From positions 4,588,001 to 4,652,000 of the forward strand of contig CP048838.1 of NCBI GenBank assembly GCA_012317185.1: a stretch of 64,000 bases of DNA, read 5' to 3'. The translations under genes and the position numbers were made by a program. The DNA comes from [Clostridium] innocuum (GTDB lineage: Bacteria; Bacillota_I; Bacilli_A; Erysipelotrichales; Erysipelotrichaceae). Each line of letters opens with the position of its first letter. The stretch's first letter is position 1. The notes under the pieces are model-generated. The model worked only from the letters and a program-made list of their open reading frames with translations, had not been told where the DNA came from and ran no database searches. Below are positions 1 through 8,080 of this stretch, piece after piece.

Positions 1-538
1 CCATCATGACCGTGCTGGCTCCCATAGATACTCCATACAAGGCAATACTTGCTGCACTGTCCTGCTTCAGAATATACTTCGACCATTCAACAATATCCTC
101 ACTGTCCCATGCACCCATACCGATGGAATCACCTTCACTTTGTCCGTGTGAGCGAAGATCAGGCACCAGAACGCGATAGCCCTGTTCCGCAAAATGGTTT
201 GCAACCTCTGCCATGTTTTTTGCTTCGCTGATGTAGCCGTGAACGACAATGATCCATTTATTCCCGGTTTGATTGATTTCATAAGCATGCAGCCTATAGC
301 CGTCTTTATTTTTCATCCAGACATCCTTTGTATCACGCGCCATCATTTCATTATAGGAATCCTTTGATGCCTGTGCTGCTTTGGGATCCTCCTCTTCATT
401 TCCAAAAACAACGCTTTTATCACTATGTGCATCAATCGCCAGTGTATAGAAATAATTACCGGCAAATCCAAGACCGCCCAATACCAGAATCAGCAGACTC
501 AGGCCGATTCCAATAATTACTTTAGTTCTCTTTTTCAT
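1..538 (-). CDS. alpha/beta hydrolase, membrane-anchored (partial)
   Basis: The frame opens at an ATG at 538 and stays open to base 1, so the C-terminus lies outside the window. About 179 residues are visible. Residues 1-30 are a basic start followed by one long hydrophobic stretch (an uncleaved anchor or signal). The part after about residue 70 reads as an alpha/beta hydrolase of the YqkD/BEM46 type: an oxyanion-region HGY, then DLRSHGQS, then a nucleophile elbow GVSMGAS. The substrate cannot be told; such proteins are extracytoplasmic esterases or peptidases of unknown role. It is transcribed away from the Rpn-family gene at 877. Confidence 0.8.
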   Translation of the reverse strand, partial: MKKRTKVIIGIGLSLLILVLGGLGFAGNYFYTLAIDAHSDKSVVFGNEEEDPKAAQASKDSYNEMMARDTKDVWMKNKDGYRLHAYEINQTGNKWIIVVHGYISEAKNMAEVANHFAEQGYRVLVPDLRSHGQSEGDSIGMGAWDSEDIVEWSKYILKQDSAASIALYGVSMGASTVMM

Positions 539-876
539 ATCATCACCCCATTTACTTTTATAATCAAACTTTATTATTATAGCAGACATTATCTGAAAAG
601 CAAGCAAATGAAGTATGAATTGTTACGAAACACCGGAAAGCCGGAAAAAGCTTATGATGTGGTACAGAATGGAGTTAGCTGCTTTCTTGCATGGCACGAA
701 TATATCATACAGAAGATTCTCATATCACATGAAAAAGCTCTTTGCGAATTTATTTTCTCTTTTGACACATATAAATTTCGATAATATATACACGAATAGT
801 GGATTATTTAGGAATTCAGTATCTTCCATACGTATATAGGTGTGTAAGGCGCCCTTACAGAATGGAGGACATAAAA
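539..876. other. gene-free intergenic stretch
   Basis: This 338-bp gap separates two divergently transcribed genes. Several short open frames cross it but none has a good ribosome binding site or protein-like composition. It is expected to hold the promoters of both flanking genes; I could not fix hexamers with confidence. Confidence 0.5.
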
Positions 877-1803
877 ATGTCAAACACAATAAATCAACTC
901 AGCTACAGCAATGATCTATTTTTTAAGTACACCCTTTCCCGTGAGGATGAAGGCTCTGTGTACGCCCGCAACACCATTATTGAACGTGTTACCGGAATCC
1001 GGGTAAAGGAAAGCACCGTACTCAATCCCAACCTGGATCCGGGCATCATTGGAAAAAAGCGCATCATTCTGGATGTTCATGTGAAGGATGAACAAAACCG
1101 ACATTTCAATATCGAGATGCAGACGACCTATAAGGGAATAGCGGAAATGATGCGCTTTGAATTTTACGGTGCCAGAGCATTGAACAATCAGCTGAACAGC
1201 GGTAAGAAGTACAAGGATTTAAAGCCGGTATATCAGATTATTTTCATTGACGAGTATGCATGGAACAACAGAAATCTGATCAATCAGTATCAGATGCGCA
1301 ATGAGCAGGGAGAGAATGAAAGCTACTATCCGCTCATCCTTCGCACCTATATTCATATGCCGGCAATCAATGATATCGTGAAGGAAAAGGAATTACAGAG
1401 GCTGAATGACTTTGAACAGCTGGTATACCTGTTTGAAAATAATGAAAAAAATGATATACTGAAGTCAAAGGAAAGGCTGGTGAAGGTATTCGTGGATAAG
1501 TACGAGGAAATGCAGAAGGATGATGAGCTGTGGTCAACCGCAATGGCCATTCAGATGGGAGAAGCACGTTATCGCTATGGCTTGGAGGACAGCTTTGAAG
1601 AAGGAAAAATCGAAGGGGAGAAGATTGGTATACAGAAAGGGAGGATATCGCTGTTACGCAAGCTGCTAAAAAGTAAATATCACGAGGATTGCTCAGCCTG
1701 GCTGCTCTCTTTGAATGATGAACAGATTGAAGCCGTATCCAGCCTGATACTGGTCTGTAATTCTTTTCAAGAGCTGAAGAATCAGGTTATGATAATAAAG
1801 TAA
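877..1803 (+). CDS. Rpn/PD-(D/E)XK nuclease family transposase-like protein
   Basis: A 308-residue protein of the PDDEXK_2 / TIGR01784 family, known as Rpn recombination-promoting nucleases and often mislabelled as transposases. The start at 877 is chosen over upstream in-frame ATGs because a GGAGG sits eight bases before it. The catalytic core is visible near residues 65-90: an Asp on the strand LDVHV, then an E-x-Q (IEMQ) as the second and third active-site residues. A charged C-terminal helix carries the EGKIEGEKIG pattern typical of the family. No terminal repeats or partner transposition genes are seen, so it appears as a stand-alone gene followed by a terminator. Confidence 0.85.
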   Translation: MSNTINQLSYSNDLFFKYTLSREDEGSVYARNTIIERVTGIRVKESTVLNPNLDPGIIGKKRIILDVHVKDEQNRHFNIEMQTTYKGIAEMMRFEFYGARALNNQLNSGKKYKDLKPVYQIIFIDEYAWNNRNLINQYQMRNEQGENESYYPLILRTYIHMPAINDIVKEKELQRLNDFEQLVYLFENNEKNDILKSKERLVKVFVDKYEEMQKDDELWSTAMAIQMGEARYRYGLEDSFEEGKIEGEKIGIQKGRISLLRKLLKSKYHEDCSAWLLSLNDEQIEAVSSLILVCNSFQELKNQVMIIK

Positions 1804-1823
1804 TACATACAATCCCAAACAAG

Positions 1824-1868
1824 AAACTGTTTTATGAGCATTTTCTTCTGATAAAACAGTTTTTTTCT
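1824..1868 (+). terminator. rho-independent terminator after the Rpn gene
   Basis: Perfect 12-bp stem (AAACTGTTTTAT with its complement) around a 15-base loop, followed by a run of T. It lies 20 bases past the stop codon of the Rpn-family gene. Confidence 0.85.
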
Positions 1869-2263
1869 CTTTCACTCTCAAATATATAAAGCTATAATAA
1901 AACCCTGTTCATACACTTGAACCTGTCCGCTTCCCTTCAGTATGCTCTTTATCTTGAGCTATACACGTATATCGCGTAGGAAGAAAAAAGCAACATTATC
2001 CGGCTTCCCAATTCCTGAAGCAGCACAGGCCTTTTCCAGGACTGCAGGGAGGATAGCCTATTTCTTAATTCATCAGCCTATGTTGGTATACAGGAGTTAA
2101 TAATCAATAACTTCATTGCTTAAAAGCCGGTTTCCCAGCAGGTGCCCGACACGAAAACCTATCGTACATGCAATAAAAATGGAGGCTGGAGTAAGCCAGA
2201 TACAGAAGTAATCCTTATAAAACAGCACGAACCAAAAAATACATATCCAAAGCAGATATGTAT
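1869..2263. other. gene-poor stretch with possible coding remnant
   Basis: About 395 bp without a convincing gene. A plus-strand frame at roughly 1981-2100 reads like the end of a membrane protein (contains AGRIAYFLIHQPML before a stop), which recalls the tail of acyltransferase-3 family proteins. It is too short to call and could be chance. Confidence 0.3.
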
Positions 2264-2881
2264 TCAGAGTATTCTTGAAAATGCCAGAATCAGAAACAGA
2301 ACTCCACTGACCCAGGACAGCCTGCATTCTTTCAGCGACAGTACTTTGCCGCCTAAAAAGGATCCCCCCAGAATAGCCAGTATACCGACGCAGAAGCTGA
2401 TGACCAGTACCGGCAGAGGCTGTACAATACTGATTCCCAGTGCAAAGCCGCTTGCCAGCGAATCAATCGACAGAGCCACCGCCAGATACAGTGCCTCCTT
2501 CAGGGAAAGCAGCTTGCTGTTATCCGCATCTGCCTTGGTTTCATCCAGATAGATGTCCAGAACAAACGATATTCCACTGTATTCAAAGCTCAGCTTTTTC
2601 CGTTTATAGGTACCGAGAAACGACTTGATGGTTCCCTGAAACAAGGAGCTAAGACCAATCATAAAGAAAATCGCGAAGGATATCATGCGGCAGATATACG
2701 GCGGTATGAACTGTTGTATAAATGCTGCTGTATACAGGGAAAACGACAGAAACAGCACACCGATAGAGGAAATCAGAACCGCTGATTTCCAGGGTATGCG
2801 TATATGCTCGCCACCATAGGCAAGAGAGGCCAGAAAGCTGTCCAGACTCAGGGCAATGACAAGTAAAAAGGCATTCCACAT
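2264..2881 (-). CDS. ytaF: sporulation membrane protein YtaF (MntP-like)
   Basis: A 205-residue polytopic membrane protein of the YtaF family, related to MntP manganese exporters by an internal duplication. Both halves show the signature of an acidic residue in a membrane helix: ALSLDSF near residue 10 and ALSIDSLASG near residue 135. A soluble loop at about 90-125 separates the halves. The start at 2881 is preferred to the ATG nine codons upstream because AGGAG lies ten bases before it. YtaF is conserved in endospore formers; its molecular function is not established. It suggests the host sporulates. Confidence 0.85.
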   Translation of the reverse strand: MWNAFLLVIALSLDSFLASLAYGGEHIRIPWKSAVLISSIGVLFLSFSLYTAAFIQQFIPPYICRMISFAIFFMIGLSSLFQGTIKSFLGTYKRKKLSFEYSGISFVLDIYLDETKADADNSKLLSLKEALYLAVALSIDSLASGFALGISIVQPLPVLVISFCVGILAILGGSFLGGKVLSLKECRLSWVSGVLFLILAFSRIL

Positions 2882-2949
2882 GCTTATCAGACTCCTCTTT
2901 ACTATCATATTGAATCTGAAAATTTATGTGACGAACGTTTTACGGAGCC

Positions 2950-3516
2950 TTATCCGGCGGATTTCTGTTTCGGTTTCTTTCGAAGCTTTAATTCAACAGG
3001 TATTTTAGCAGCGGTCTCCTGCAGCAGGGACGCAGCAAGATCCGCTTTTTCCTTTCTTGTGTACGTATCCGTTTTTACTTCTGATAAACGTTGCATGACA
3101 CCTCTCAGCTCCTTCAGCTCCAGCAGATTTACAGCAAGTGTAAACAGCGTTTTCCTTCTGCCATCATTATAATCTGATAAAAGCTCCTTTAGAATCTCAA
3201 TTTTTTCCAGCTGTTCCTTGTGATATGCAGCGGCACCTATCGTATGCATGCGCATGAAATCCTGCATGCGGTTGCGGTGCGTGATAAAGGAATCATACGC
3301 ATCCGGTTCTGCATACCGCTCACAAGGAAATTCAGAGCATGCAGAGCAATACAGCGGTGTATCCTCCTTCTGCATAGCACACCGTGCAATCGCACACGCC
3401 TGATTTCCGGCACCTCCCCCGCACCCGGGACAATACCCGCCCAGATGCATACTGCAAAGTCCGCAGTTCAAGCCACATAGTGAAAACAGCTGATCCTCTC
3501 TTTCAAACCCCTTCAT
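2950..3516 (-). CDS. DUF3795 cysteine-rich protein
   Basis: A 188-residue soluble protein. The N-terminal 60 residues hold a dense cysteine pattern (CGLNCGLCSMHLGGYCPGC, then CAIARC, then YCSACSEFPC), the mark of the DUF3795 family, which probably binds zinc or another metal. The C-terminal half is helical and lysine-rich, with no motif I recognise. The start at 3516 has GGAGG eight bases upstream. It ends about 70 bp before the ytaF start on the same strand, so the two may share a transcript. Function unknown. Confidence 0.75.
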   Translation of the reverse strand: MKGFEREDQLFSLCGLNCGLCSMHLGGYCPGCGGGAGNQACAIARCAMQKEDTPLYCSACSEFPCERYAEPDAYDSFITHRNRMQDFMRMHTIGAAAYHKEQLEKIEILKELLSDYNDGRRKTLFTLAVNLLELKELRGVMQRLSEVKTDTYTRKEKADLAASLLQETAAKIPVELKLRKKPKQKSAG

Positions 3517-3558
3517 GCACACACCTCCGTTTTGATACAAATCTGCTTCTCTGTCTTC

Positions 3559-3593
3559 ATTCTACCATCTCTATTTCAGAAAGTCATGACTTT
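3559..3593 (-). promoter_or_regulatory. promoter with 14-bp palindrome before the DUF3795 gene
   Basis: On the minus strand ATGACT (3587-3582) and TAGAAT (3564-3559) are 17 bp apart, a plausible vegetative promoter 43 bp before the start codon at 3516. A perfect palindrome AAAGTCATGACTTT (3580-3593) covers the -35 box and could be an operator. The regulator is unknown. Confidence 0.5.
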
Positions 3594-3771
3594 TATCGGC
3601 ATGTGTATATCAGAGCCGGCTTGCAGGCAGGAGGCGGTTAGATTATACAGCTGGCGATTACGAAAAAAACAGGAAGCGAGCCATGTCGAAATTGCTCAAT
3701 CCTCCTGTTCTATATATCAGGTGCTATGTCGAAGCATGTATGCCGGATAGCGTATGCATGCCGGCAGAAGA

Positions 3772-4458
3772 TTACAGCTCTGTAATATTACCTTTCTTAT
3801 CAGCCAGAATCACACTCATATTCAGACTGTTTTTTACTGCTTTCGGAATTTCATTCCACTGCCTGCGATAGGAAACAGAGTCGTTAAATGCAATACTGTA
3901 ATGTGTATTTGTATCCTCAATATGCTTTAAAACCTCGCTCAGCTTCACCGGCAGTGTCTGTTTTCTTCCCCGTTTGATCCCCTGTACATTGATCACCCAG
4001 CGCTGGCTCTCGTTGTGTGCTTCAATGAAATCCTTATTTTCGATGTATTCCCAGCCATGCTCACCCAGCCAGGATTTGATAAGATTGCATAAATCCTCTG
4101 TATTTCTCTTCATTTTTGCTTTTCTTGCGGCCAGCTTTTCTTCTTCACTCTTTGCCGGTCTTCCGCGTTTCTTATTTGGGAACATACGCTCTCTTTCCTC
4201 CAGCTGCTCTACATAAAAGCGTACCGTCAGATGAGAACCAAAGCCGGTATTTCCCTTTGGTCTTCTGAGAATCTCATCACCTTCCAGCATCAGCTTGTAG
4301 ATTGCCTGGCAGCAGGTTGGCATCGTTGCATGGTTTGGGCTCACGTTCGCATGCAGCTCCTTGGAGTTTACTTCTATAAATGCCTTGCCTTCTTTTTGTG
4401 CAGTCACCTTCATGTTTTCAATAACTTCCAAGTAATCTTTAATTCCTGGACCTTTCAT
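3772..4458 (-). CDS. hypothetical protein with AT-hook-like basic motif
   Basis: A 228-residue soluble protein I do not recognise. Features that can be seen: a central KKRGRPAKS at about residue 97, matching the GRP core of AT-hook DNA-binding motifs, followed by a highly charged helix; and an earlier segment with paired cysteines (PTCCQ). AGGAG lies 11 bases before the ATG. It is divergent from an HNH endonuclease gene with only about 130 bp between the start codons, so a regulatory or functional link is plausible but unproven. DNA binding is inference from the motif alone. Confidence 0.55.
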   Translation of the reverse strand: MKGPGIKDYLEVIENMKVTAQKEGKAFIEVNSKELHANVSPNHATMPTCCQAIYKLMLEGDEILRRPKGNTGFGSHLTVRFYVEQLEERERMFPNKKRGRPAKSEEEKLAARKAKMKRNTEDLCNLIKSWLGEHGWEYIENKDFIEAHNESQRWVINVQGIKRGRKQTLPVKLSEVLKHIEDTNTHYSIAFNDSVSYRRQWNEIPKAVKNSLNMSVILADKKGNITEL

Positions 4459-4558
4459 TCTTTAACACTCTCCTTTTATTGCTTACATTGTAAATGTTTT
4501 GATTTGTCGAATACTATCACAATTTGACCAGTTAGAAAATTTTTTTAAAAAATATGTG

Positions 4559-4564
4559 TATAAT
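4559..4564 (+). promoter_or_regulatory. extended -10 box of the HNH gene
   Basis: TATAAT preceded by TGTG forms an extended -10 element. A long AT tract lies upstream; TTGACC at 4524 is too far for a normal -35. The box overlaps an in-frame ATG at 4554, which argues that translation starts later, at 4587. Confidence 0.5.
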
Positions 4565-4586
4565 AGAGTTAGGAAGTGGTGAAGAC

Positions 4587-5633
4587 ATGAGAAAAATGCT
4601 ATTTAAGAAAATTTTGAGCATCCTGGATGCCATCGAGCTGCAGGGTGTTAGCTTACATGATGCCCCGTTGCGTGTATATGAGGAGATTGCAGGCGAGTAT
4701 TATGCCATGAAGCTCAGTGAAATTCGGGATTTGATCGGCTTTCTGAATGAAAAGAAAATGCTGAAGACAACGCCGCGTGGAATTGATTTAACGCCTGCGG
4801 CAACAATCTATGCCAAAAGCAATCAGAATTCCGGTGTGGAGGCTCTGTCTATATTTGAAAGCTTTATCAAGGATCCTTTAATTTTCAGATACTATCATGA
4901 ACAGATGCGGACAAATCCGTTTCGTGATAAACAGCTTGTCCTGGAATATGTCGACAGAGAAAGCCTTCAGCTCATGCTGCAGACAACTCTGTTTGAGGTC
5001 GTGGAGGAAAAGCTGCGCTTCCATCCGCGGCTGCTGAAGGGAATATCGGATATCCTGCAGGAATACAGTGATGAAAAAGTACCGCTGGTATCCATCACAC
5101 TGACTGCGCTGTACACCTCCAGTATCGTTGCTCACGAGGATATGCGTATTGATTATAAGAATACCAGCTACAGTATGATCGATTATAAATATAAGAATAT
5201 CATACATGGCATCATTCCAAGAAAAGGGATCCCCCATGACCGGGATGAAACCAAGGCGCTGCAGGTATTTTATAAGGATACGCTGTTTCATGAGTTTGAC
5301 CATAGCTGTCCAATCTGCGGTATCAATATACCACATATGCTGATTGCATCACACATCAAGCCGTTTCGTGACTGTGCGCATATTTATGAGGCAATCGACC
5401 ACGACAATGGTTTGCTCTTATGCCGCAATCATGATTATCTCTTTGATCAGGGCTATTTTACATTTGATGAAAATGGCTATATCATCTTCAGTGAAGAGCT
5501 GCTGGAAAAAGATAATCTGGACAGTGCCTACAGTCTTCGTAAGAACTACAGGCTTGCAGAATGCTATCTGAGCGAAAACCGGATGAAGTTTATGGCATAT
5601 CATCGGGAATTTATTTTTCGCAGGAACAGGTAA
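4587..5633 (+). CDS. HNH endonuclease domain protein (HNH_2 type)
   Basis: A 348-residue protein. The C-terminal third carries the HNH nuclease fold: CPICG near residue 234, ASHIKPF with the catalytic His, then NGLLLCRNHDYLFD supplying the Asn and the last metal ligands. The N-terminal 230 residues are mostly helical and match no family I can name; they may be a specificity or DNA-binding region. The start at 4587 follows GGAAG and lies downstream of the -10 box. Stand-alone HNH_2 proteins of this layout are often restriction-like nucleases. The divergent neighbour at 3772-4458 carries an AT-hook-like motif. Role inferred, not shown. Confidence 0.75.
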   Translation: MRKMLFKKILSILDAIELQGVSLHDAPLRVYEEIAGEYYAMKLSEIRDLIGFLNEKKMLKTTPRGIDLTPAATIYAKSNQNSGVEALSIFESFIKDPLIFRYYHEQMRTNPFRDKQLVLEYVDRESLQLMLQTTLFEVVEEKLRFHPRLLKGISDILQEYSDEKVPLVSITLTALYTSSIVAHEDMRIDYKNTSYSMIDYKYKNIIHGIIPRKGIPHDRDETKALQVFYKDTLFHEFDHSCPICGINIPHMLIASHIKPFRDCAHIYEAIDHDNGLLLCRNHDYLFDQGYFTFDENGYIIFSEELLEKDNLDSAYSLRKNYRLAECYLSENRMKFMAYHREFIFRRNR

Positions 5634-5747
5634 GATATCCATTCCTTATTATAGAGATAAAATATAAAGTAAATATTAACAGAACATAAAATAGTATGTG
5701 AAATTGTCGAAGAAATGATACCTGCAGATCCTAGGAATCATACCATG

Positions 5748-5772
5748 AAGGAAGCTCACTGCTTCCTTTTTA
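5748..5772 (+). terminator. rho-independent terminator after the HNH gene
   Basis: Eight-base stem AAGGAAGC / GCTTCCTT around a TCACT loop, running into a T tract. It is 115 bp past the HNH stop codon. Confidence 0.8.
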
Positions 5773-5838
5773 TATGGCAGGTTACAATACGTGGCAGCTT
5801 AAGATAAAAAAGATGTTCGAAAATCTAGGGCAGGATGA

Positions 5839-5873
5839 TTGACTATTCTAACTGTAACTTTTATAATTACAGT
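5839..5873 (+). promoter_or_regulatory. strong promoter and dyad operator of the redox operon
   Basis: TTGACT (5839-5844), a 17-bp spacer and TATAAT (5862-5867) form a near-consensus vegetative promoter. A 23-bp dyad, ACTGTAA-N9-TTACAGT (5851-5873), covers the -10 box. The Rrf2-family regulator encoded second in the operon is the obvious candidate to bind it (inference). The promoter overlaps an in-frame ATG at 5835, so the first gene starts later, at 5889. Confidence 0.8.
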
Positions 5874-5888
5874 AAAAGGAGGTATTGT

Positions 5889-6311
5889 ATGAAAAAAATA
5901 GCTTTGTTTACCGTATTTGCCTGTATCATGGTCATACTACAGGGCTGCGCAAAGGATATGCCGACGGAGGAGAATAAGGAAGCTGTACAGGAAAACAGCA
6001 ATGCCTATCACAAAATTGACGCGAAGAAAGCAAAAGAAATGATGGATGCCGGAAAGGTCACGATCGTTGATGTAAGAACACAGCAGGAGTATAGGGAAAA
6101 ACATATACCGGATGCCGTCCTTGTACCGAATGAAACGATTGAGGAGGAAGCGAAGGACAAGCTTACGGATACGGATGCTGTTTTGCTTGTACATTGCCGA
6201 ACGGGAGTCCGCAGTAAACAGGCAAGCGACAAGCTGGTACAGATGGGTTATAAGAATGTGTATGATTTTGGTGGTATCAATGACTGGCCGTATGATACGG
6301 TAAGCGAATAA
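5889..6311 (+). CDS. rhodanese-like lipoprotein
   Basis: A 140-residue lipoprotein with a single rhodanese domain. A hydrophobic signal ends in the lipobox LQGC (lipidated Cys20), so the domain should sit on the outer face of the membrane. The active-site loop CRTGVR starts at Cys103, the sulfur-accepting residue, with the family's Asp-Val-Arg (DVRTQQEY) before it. AGGAGG lies seven bases before the ATG. It heads a tight operon with an Rrf2 regulator, thioredoxin and thioredoxin reductase, which suggests a role in extracytoplasmic sulfane sulfur or thiol stress (inference). Confidence 0.88.
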   Translation: MKKIALFTVFACIMVILQGCAKDMPTEENKEAVQENSNAYHKIDAKKAKEMMDAGKVTIVDVRTQQEYREKHIPDAVLVPNETIEEEAKDKLTDTDAVLLVHCRTGVRSKQASDKLVQMGYKNVYDFGGINDWPYDTVSE

Positions 6312-6315
6312 GCCT

Positions 6316-6753
6316 ATGAATAGCGAGTTTATTATTGCACTGCATGCACTTGCCTATCTAAGGCATCGCAATACAAAGGTTTCCAGTGAGGAGCTGGCGA
6401 AAAGTATCTGTACAAATCCGGCGCGCATTCGCAAGGTGATGGCCAAGCTGAAAAAAGCCGGATTGCTGGAAACAAGAGAGGGTAACAGCGGCGGCTATGA
6501 GCTGCAAGGTGATGCATCCACGATCAAGCTGTCCGATCTTGCACAGGCGTTACAGCAGCCATTGACGAAATCCGGCTGGAGAAGCGGTGCACTGAATACC
6601 TATTGTATGGTAGCTACCGGTATGGGTACTGTTGTAGACACGCTGGAGGCTTCCCTGAATGCGGTGTGTATGCAATACCTTTCTCAAATTACAATTGAAG
6701 ATATCAGCCAACAGCTGATTGCTATTGAAAACCATAAAAATAAGGAGGAATGA
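6316..6753 (+). CDS. Rrf2 family transcriptional regulator
   Basis: A 145-residue Rrf2/CymR-type regulator. The N-terminal winged helix-turn-helix (residues 2-65) includes the family's NPARIRKVMAKLKKAGL recognition region and the wing REGNSGGYEL. Only Cys32, Cys97 and Cys118 are present and the compact three-cysteine cluster of Fe-S members such as IscR is absent, so it may sense thiols or sulfur compounds directly. It starts four bases after the rhodanese stop. It probably acts on the 5851-5873 dyad, giving feedback control of the operon (inference). Confidence 0.85.
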   Translation: MNSEFIIALHALAYLRHRNTKVSSEELAKSICTNPARIRKVMAKLKKAGLLETREGNSGGYELQGDASTIKLSDLAQALQQPLTKSGWRSGALNTYCMVATGMGTVVDTLEASLNAVCMQYLSQITIEDISQQLIAIENHKNKEE

Positions 6754-6756
6754 AGT

Positions 6757-7083
6757 ATGGCACTCGTAACAGCAAACAATGAGAATTTTTATGAACTGAT
6801 TGAAAAAGAAGGAACCGTTGTGGAATTCTGGGCTCCGTGGTGCGGATACTGCAAGCGCCTGGCACCGGTTTTGAAACAGATTGCAGGAGAGTATCCAGAC
6901 CTGACACTGGTACAGGTGAACATTGATGATAATGAAGAGCTTACTGAGCGCTATGGTGTGGAAACAATTCCAAGCCTGATGGTATTCCATGATAAAAAGC
7001 CATCCACTCTTTTGATTGCACCACAGGCAAAAGCGCAGGTAATCACATGGATGAAGGAACAAAAAGCTGCAGGAATCGAATAG
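6757..7083 (+). CDS. trxA: thioredoxin
   Basis: A 108-residue thioredoxin fold of normal length. The redox motif is WAPWCGYCKRL with Cys29 and Cys32; the middle residues Gly-Tyr differ from the usual Gly-Pro, which shifts redox potential in studied variants. The cis-proline is in ETIPSLMVF near residue 75. It starts three bases after the Rrf2 stop, with AAGGAGG upstream, and is followed by its reductase. Confidence 0.92.
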   Translation: MALVTANNENFYELIEKEGTVVEFWAPWCGYCKRLAPVLKQIAGEYPDLTLVQVNIDDNEELTERYGVETIPSLMVFHDKKPSTLLIAPQAKAQVITWMKEQKAAGIE

Positions 7084-7099
7084 AAGGTGAGGTGTTCTT

Positions 7100-8026
7100 A
7101 TGAACAAGCAACTGTATGATGTGGTGATTATCGGTGGCGGTCCTGCTGGCTATAGTGCAGCTTTGTACTGTGCGAGAAGCGCGTTATCGGTTCTCGTGCT
7201 GGAAAAGCTATCAGCGGGAGGCCAGATGGCAACCACTGGAATCGTAGAGAATTATCCAGGCTTTGAGGAAGGAATCGACGGCTTTGATCTTGGAGAAAAG
7301 ATGCAGCAGCAGGCAGAACGCTTTGGCGCCAAAACCGCTTATGCCGGCGTTGAAGGTGCGGATTTAACAGCACAGCCAAAGCTTTTGCATACGGACGAAG
7401 GTGATATTGAAGCAAAGACGGTAATCATCGCCACCGGAGCCTATCCAAGAGAGCTTGGTCTGCCAAACGAATCCAGCCTGCGAGGGCGCGGTGTCGCTTA
7501 CTGTGCAGCCTGTGACGGCATGATGTACAAAAGAAAGGACGTCATTATCGTCGGTGGTGGAAACAGTGCCATTGCGGACGCCCTATATCTGGAAAAGATA
7601 TGCAAAAGCGTTACCCTGATTCATCGTCGCGAGGAGCTCAGAGCAAGCAAGGTGTATGCAGGTCAGCTGGAAAACAGCACCATCCGCTTTGTCTGGAACA
7701 GCCGTGTAAAAGAAATTCTCGCAGATAACAAGGTCAGTGGAGCCGTTATTGAAAACTTAAAAACAAAGGAAACACAGGTCATAGCTGCACAGGGGCTGTT
7801 TGTCGCTATCGGACGCATCCCGGATACCGCAGTCTTTCAGGGACAGCTGGAAGTGAACAAGGCAGGCTATATCGTAGCGGACGAAACAACACGGACCAGT
7901 ATTCCCGGTGTATTCGCCATCGGAGATGTTCGTGATAAGCCTCTGCGTCAGATCGTCACTGCAGTGAGTGATGGAGCTGTCGCTTCTAAGTTTGTAGACG
8001 AATTCCTTGCAGGATTACCGCAATAA
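7100..8026 (+). CDS. trxB: thioredoxin-disulfide reductase
   Basis: A 308-residue low-molecular-weight flavoprotein. The FAD-binding GGGPAG is at 12-17, the redox-active CAACDG has Cys135 and Cys138, the NADPH-binding GGGNSA is near 152, and the FAD-contacting GVFAIGDVRD lies near the C-terminus. It transfers electrons from NADPH to the thioredoxin encoded 16 bp upstream. The gene set rhodanese, Rrf2, trxA, trxB is a self-contained thiol-redox operon. Confidence 0.95.
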   Translation: MNKQLYDVVIIGGGPAGYSAALYCARSALSVLVLEKLSAGGQMATTGIVENYPGFEEGIDGFDLGEKMQQQAERFGAKTAYAGVEGADLTAQPKLLHTDEGDIEAKTVIIATGAYPRELGLPNESSLRGRGVAYCAACDGMMYKRKDVIIVGGGNSAIADALYLEKICKSVTLIHRREELRASKVYAGQLENSTIRFVWNSRVKEILADNKVSGAVIENLKTKETQVIAAQGLFVAIGRIPDTAVFQGQLEVNKAGYIVADETTRTSIPGVFAIGDVRDKPLRQIVTAVSDGAVASKFVDEFLAGLPQ

Positions 8027-8080
8027 AGTTACAATAAAACAAACATAGCAGGATGTGACGGCATTCGGGGAGGAAAGCGT

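Noticed and set aside
2097..2327. Minus-strand hydrophobic frame overlapping the end of ytaF, with a weak MntP-like GxxxGxLLG tail
   Set aside because: YtaF is already full length, the frame has no ribosome binding site, and much of it is antisense-like noise in the gene-free stretch.
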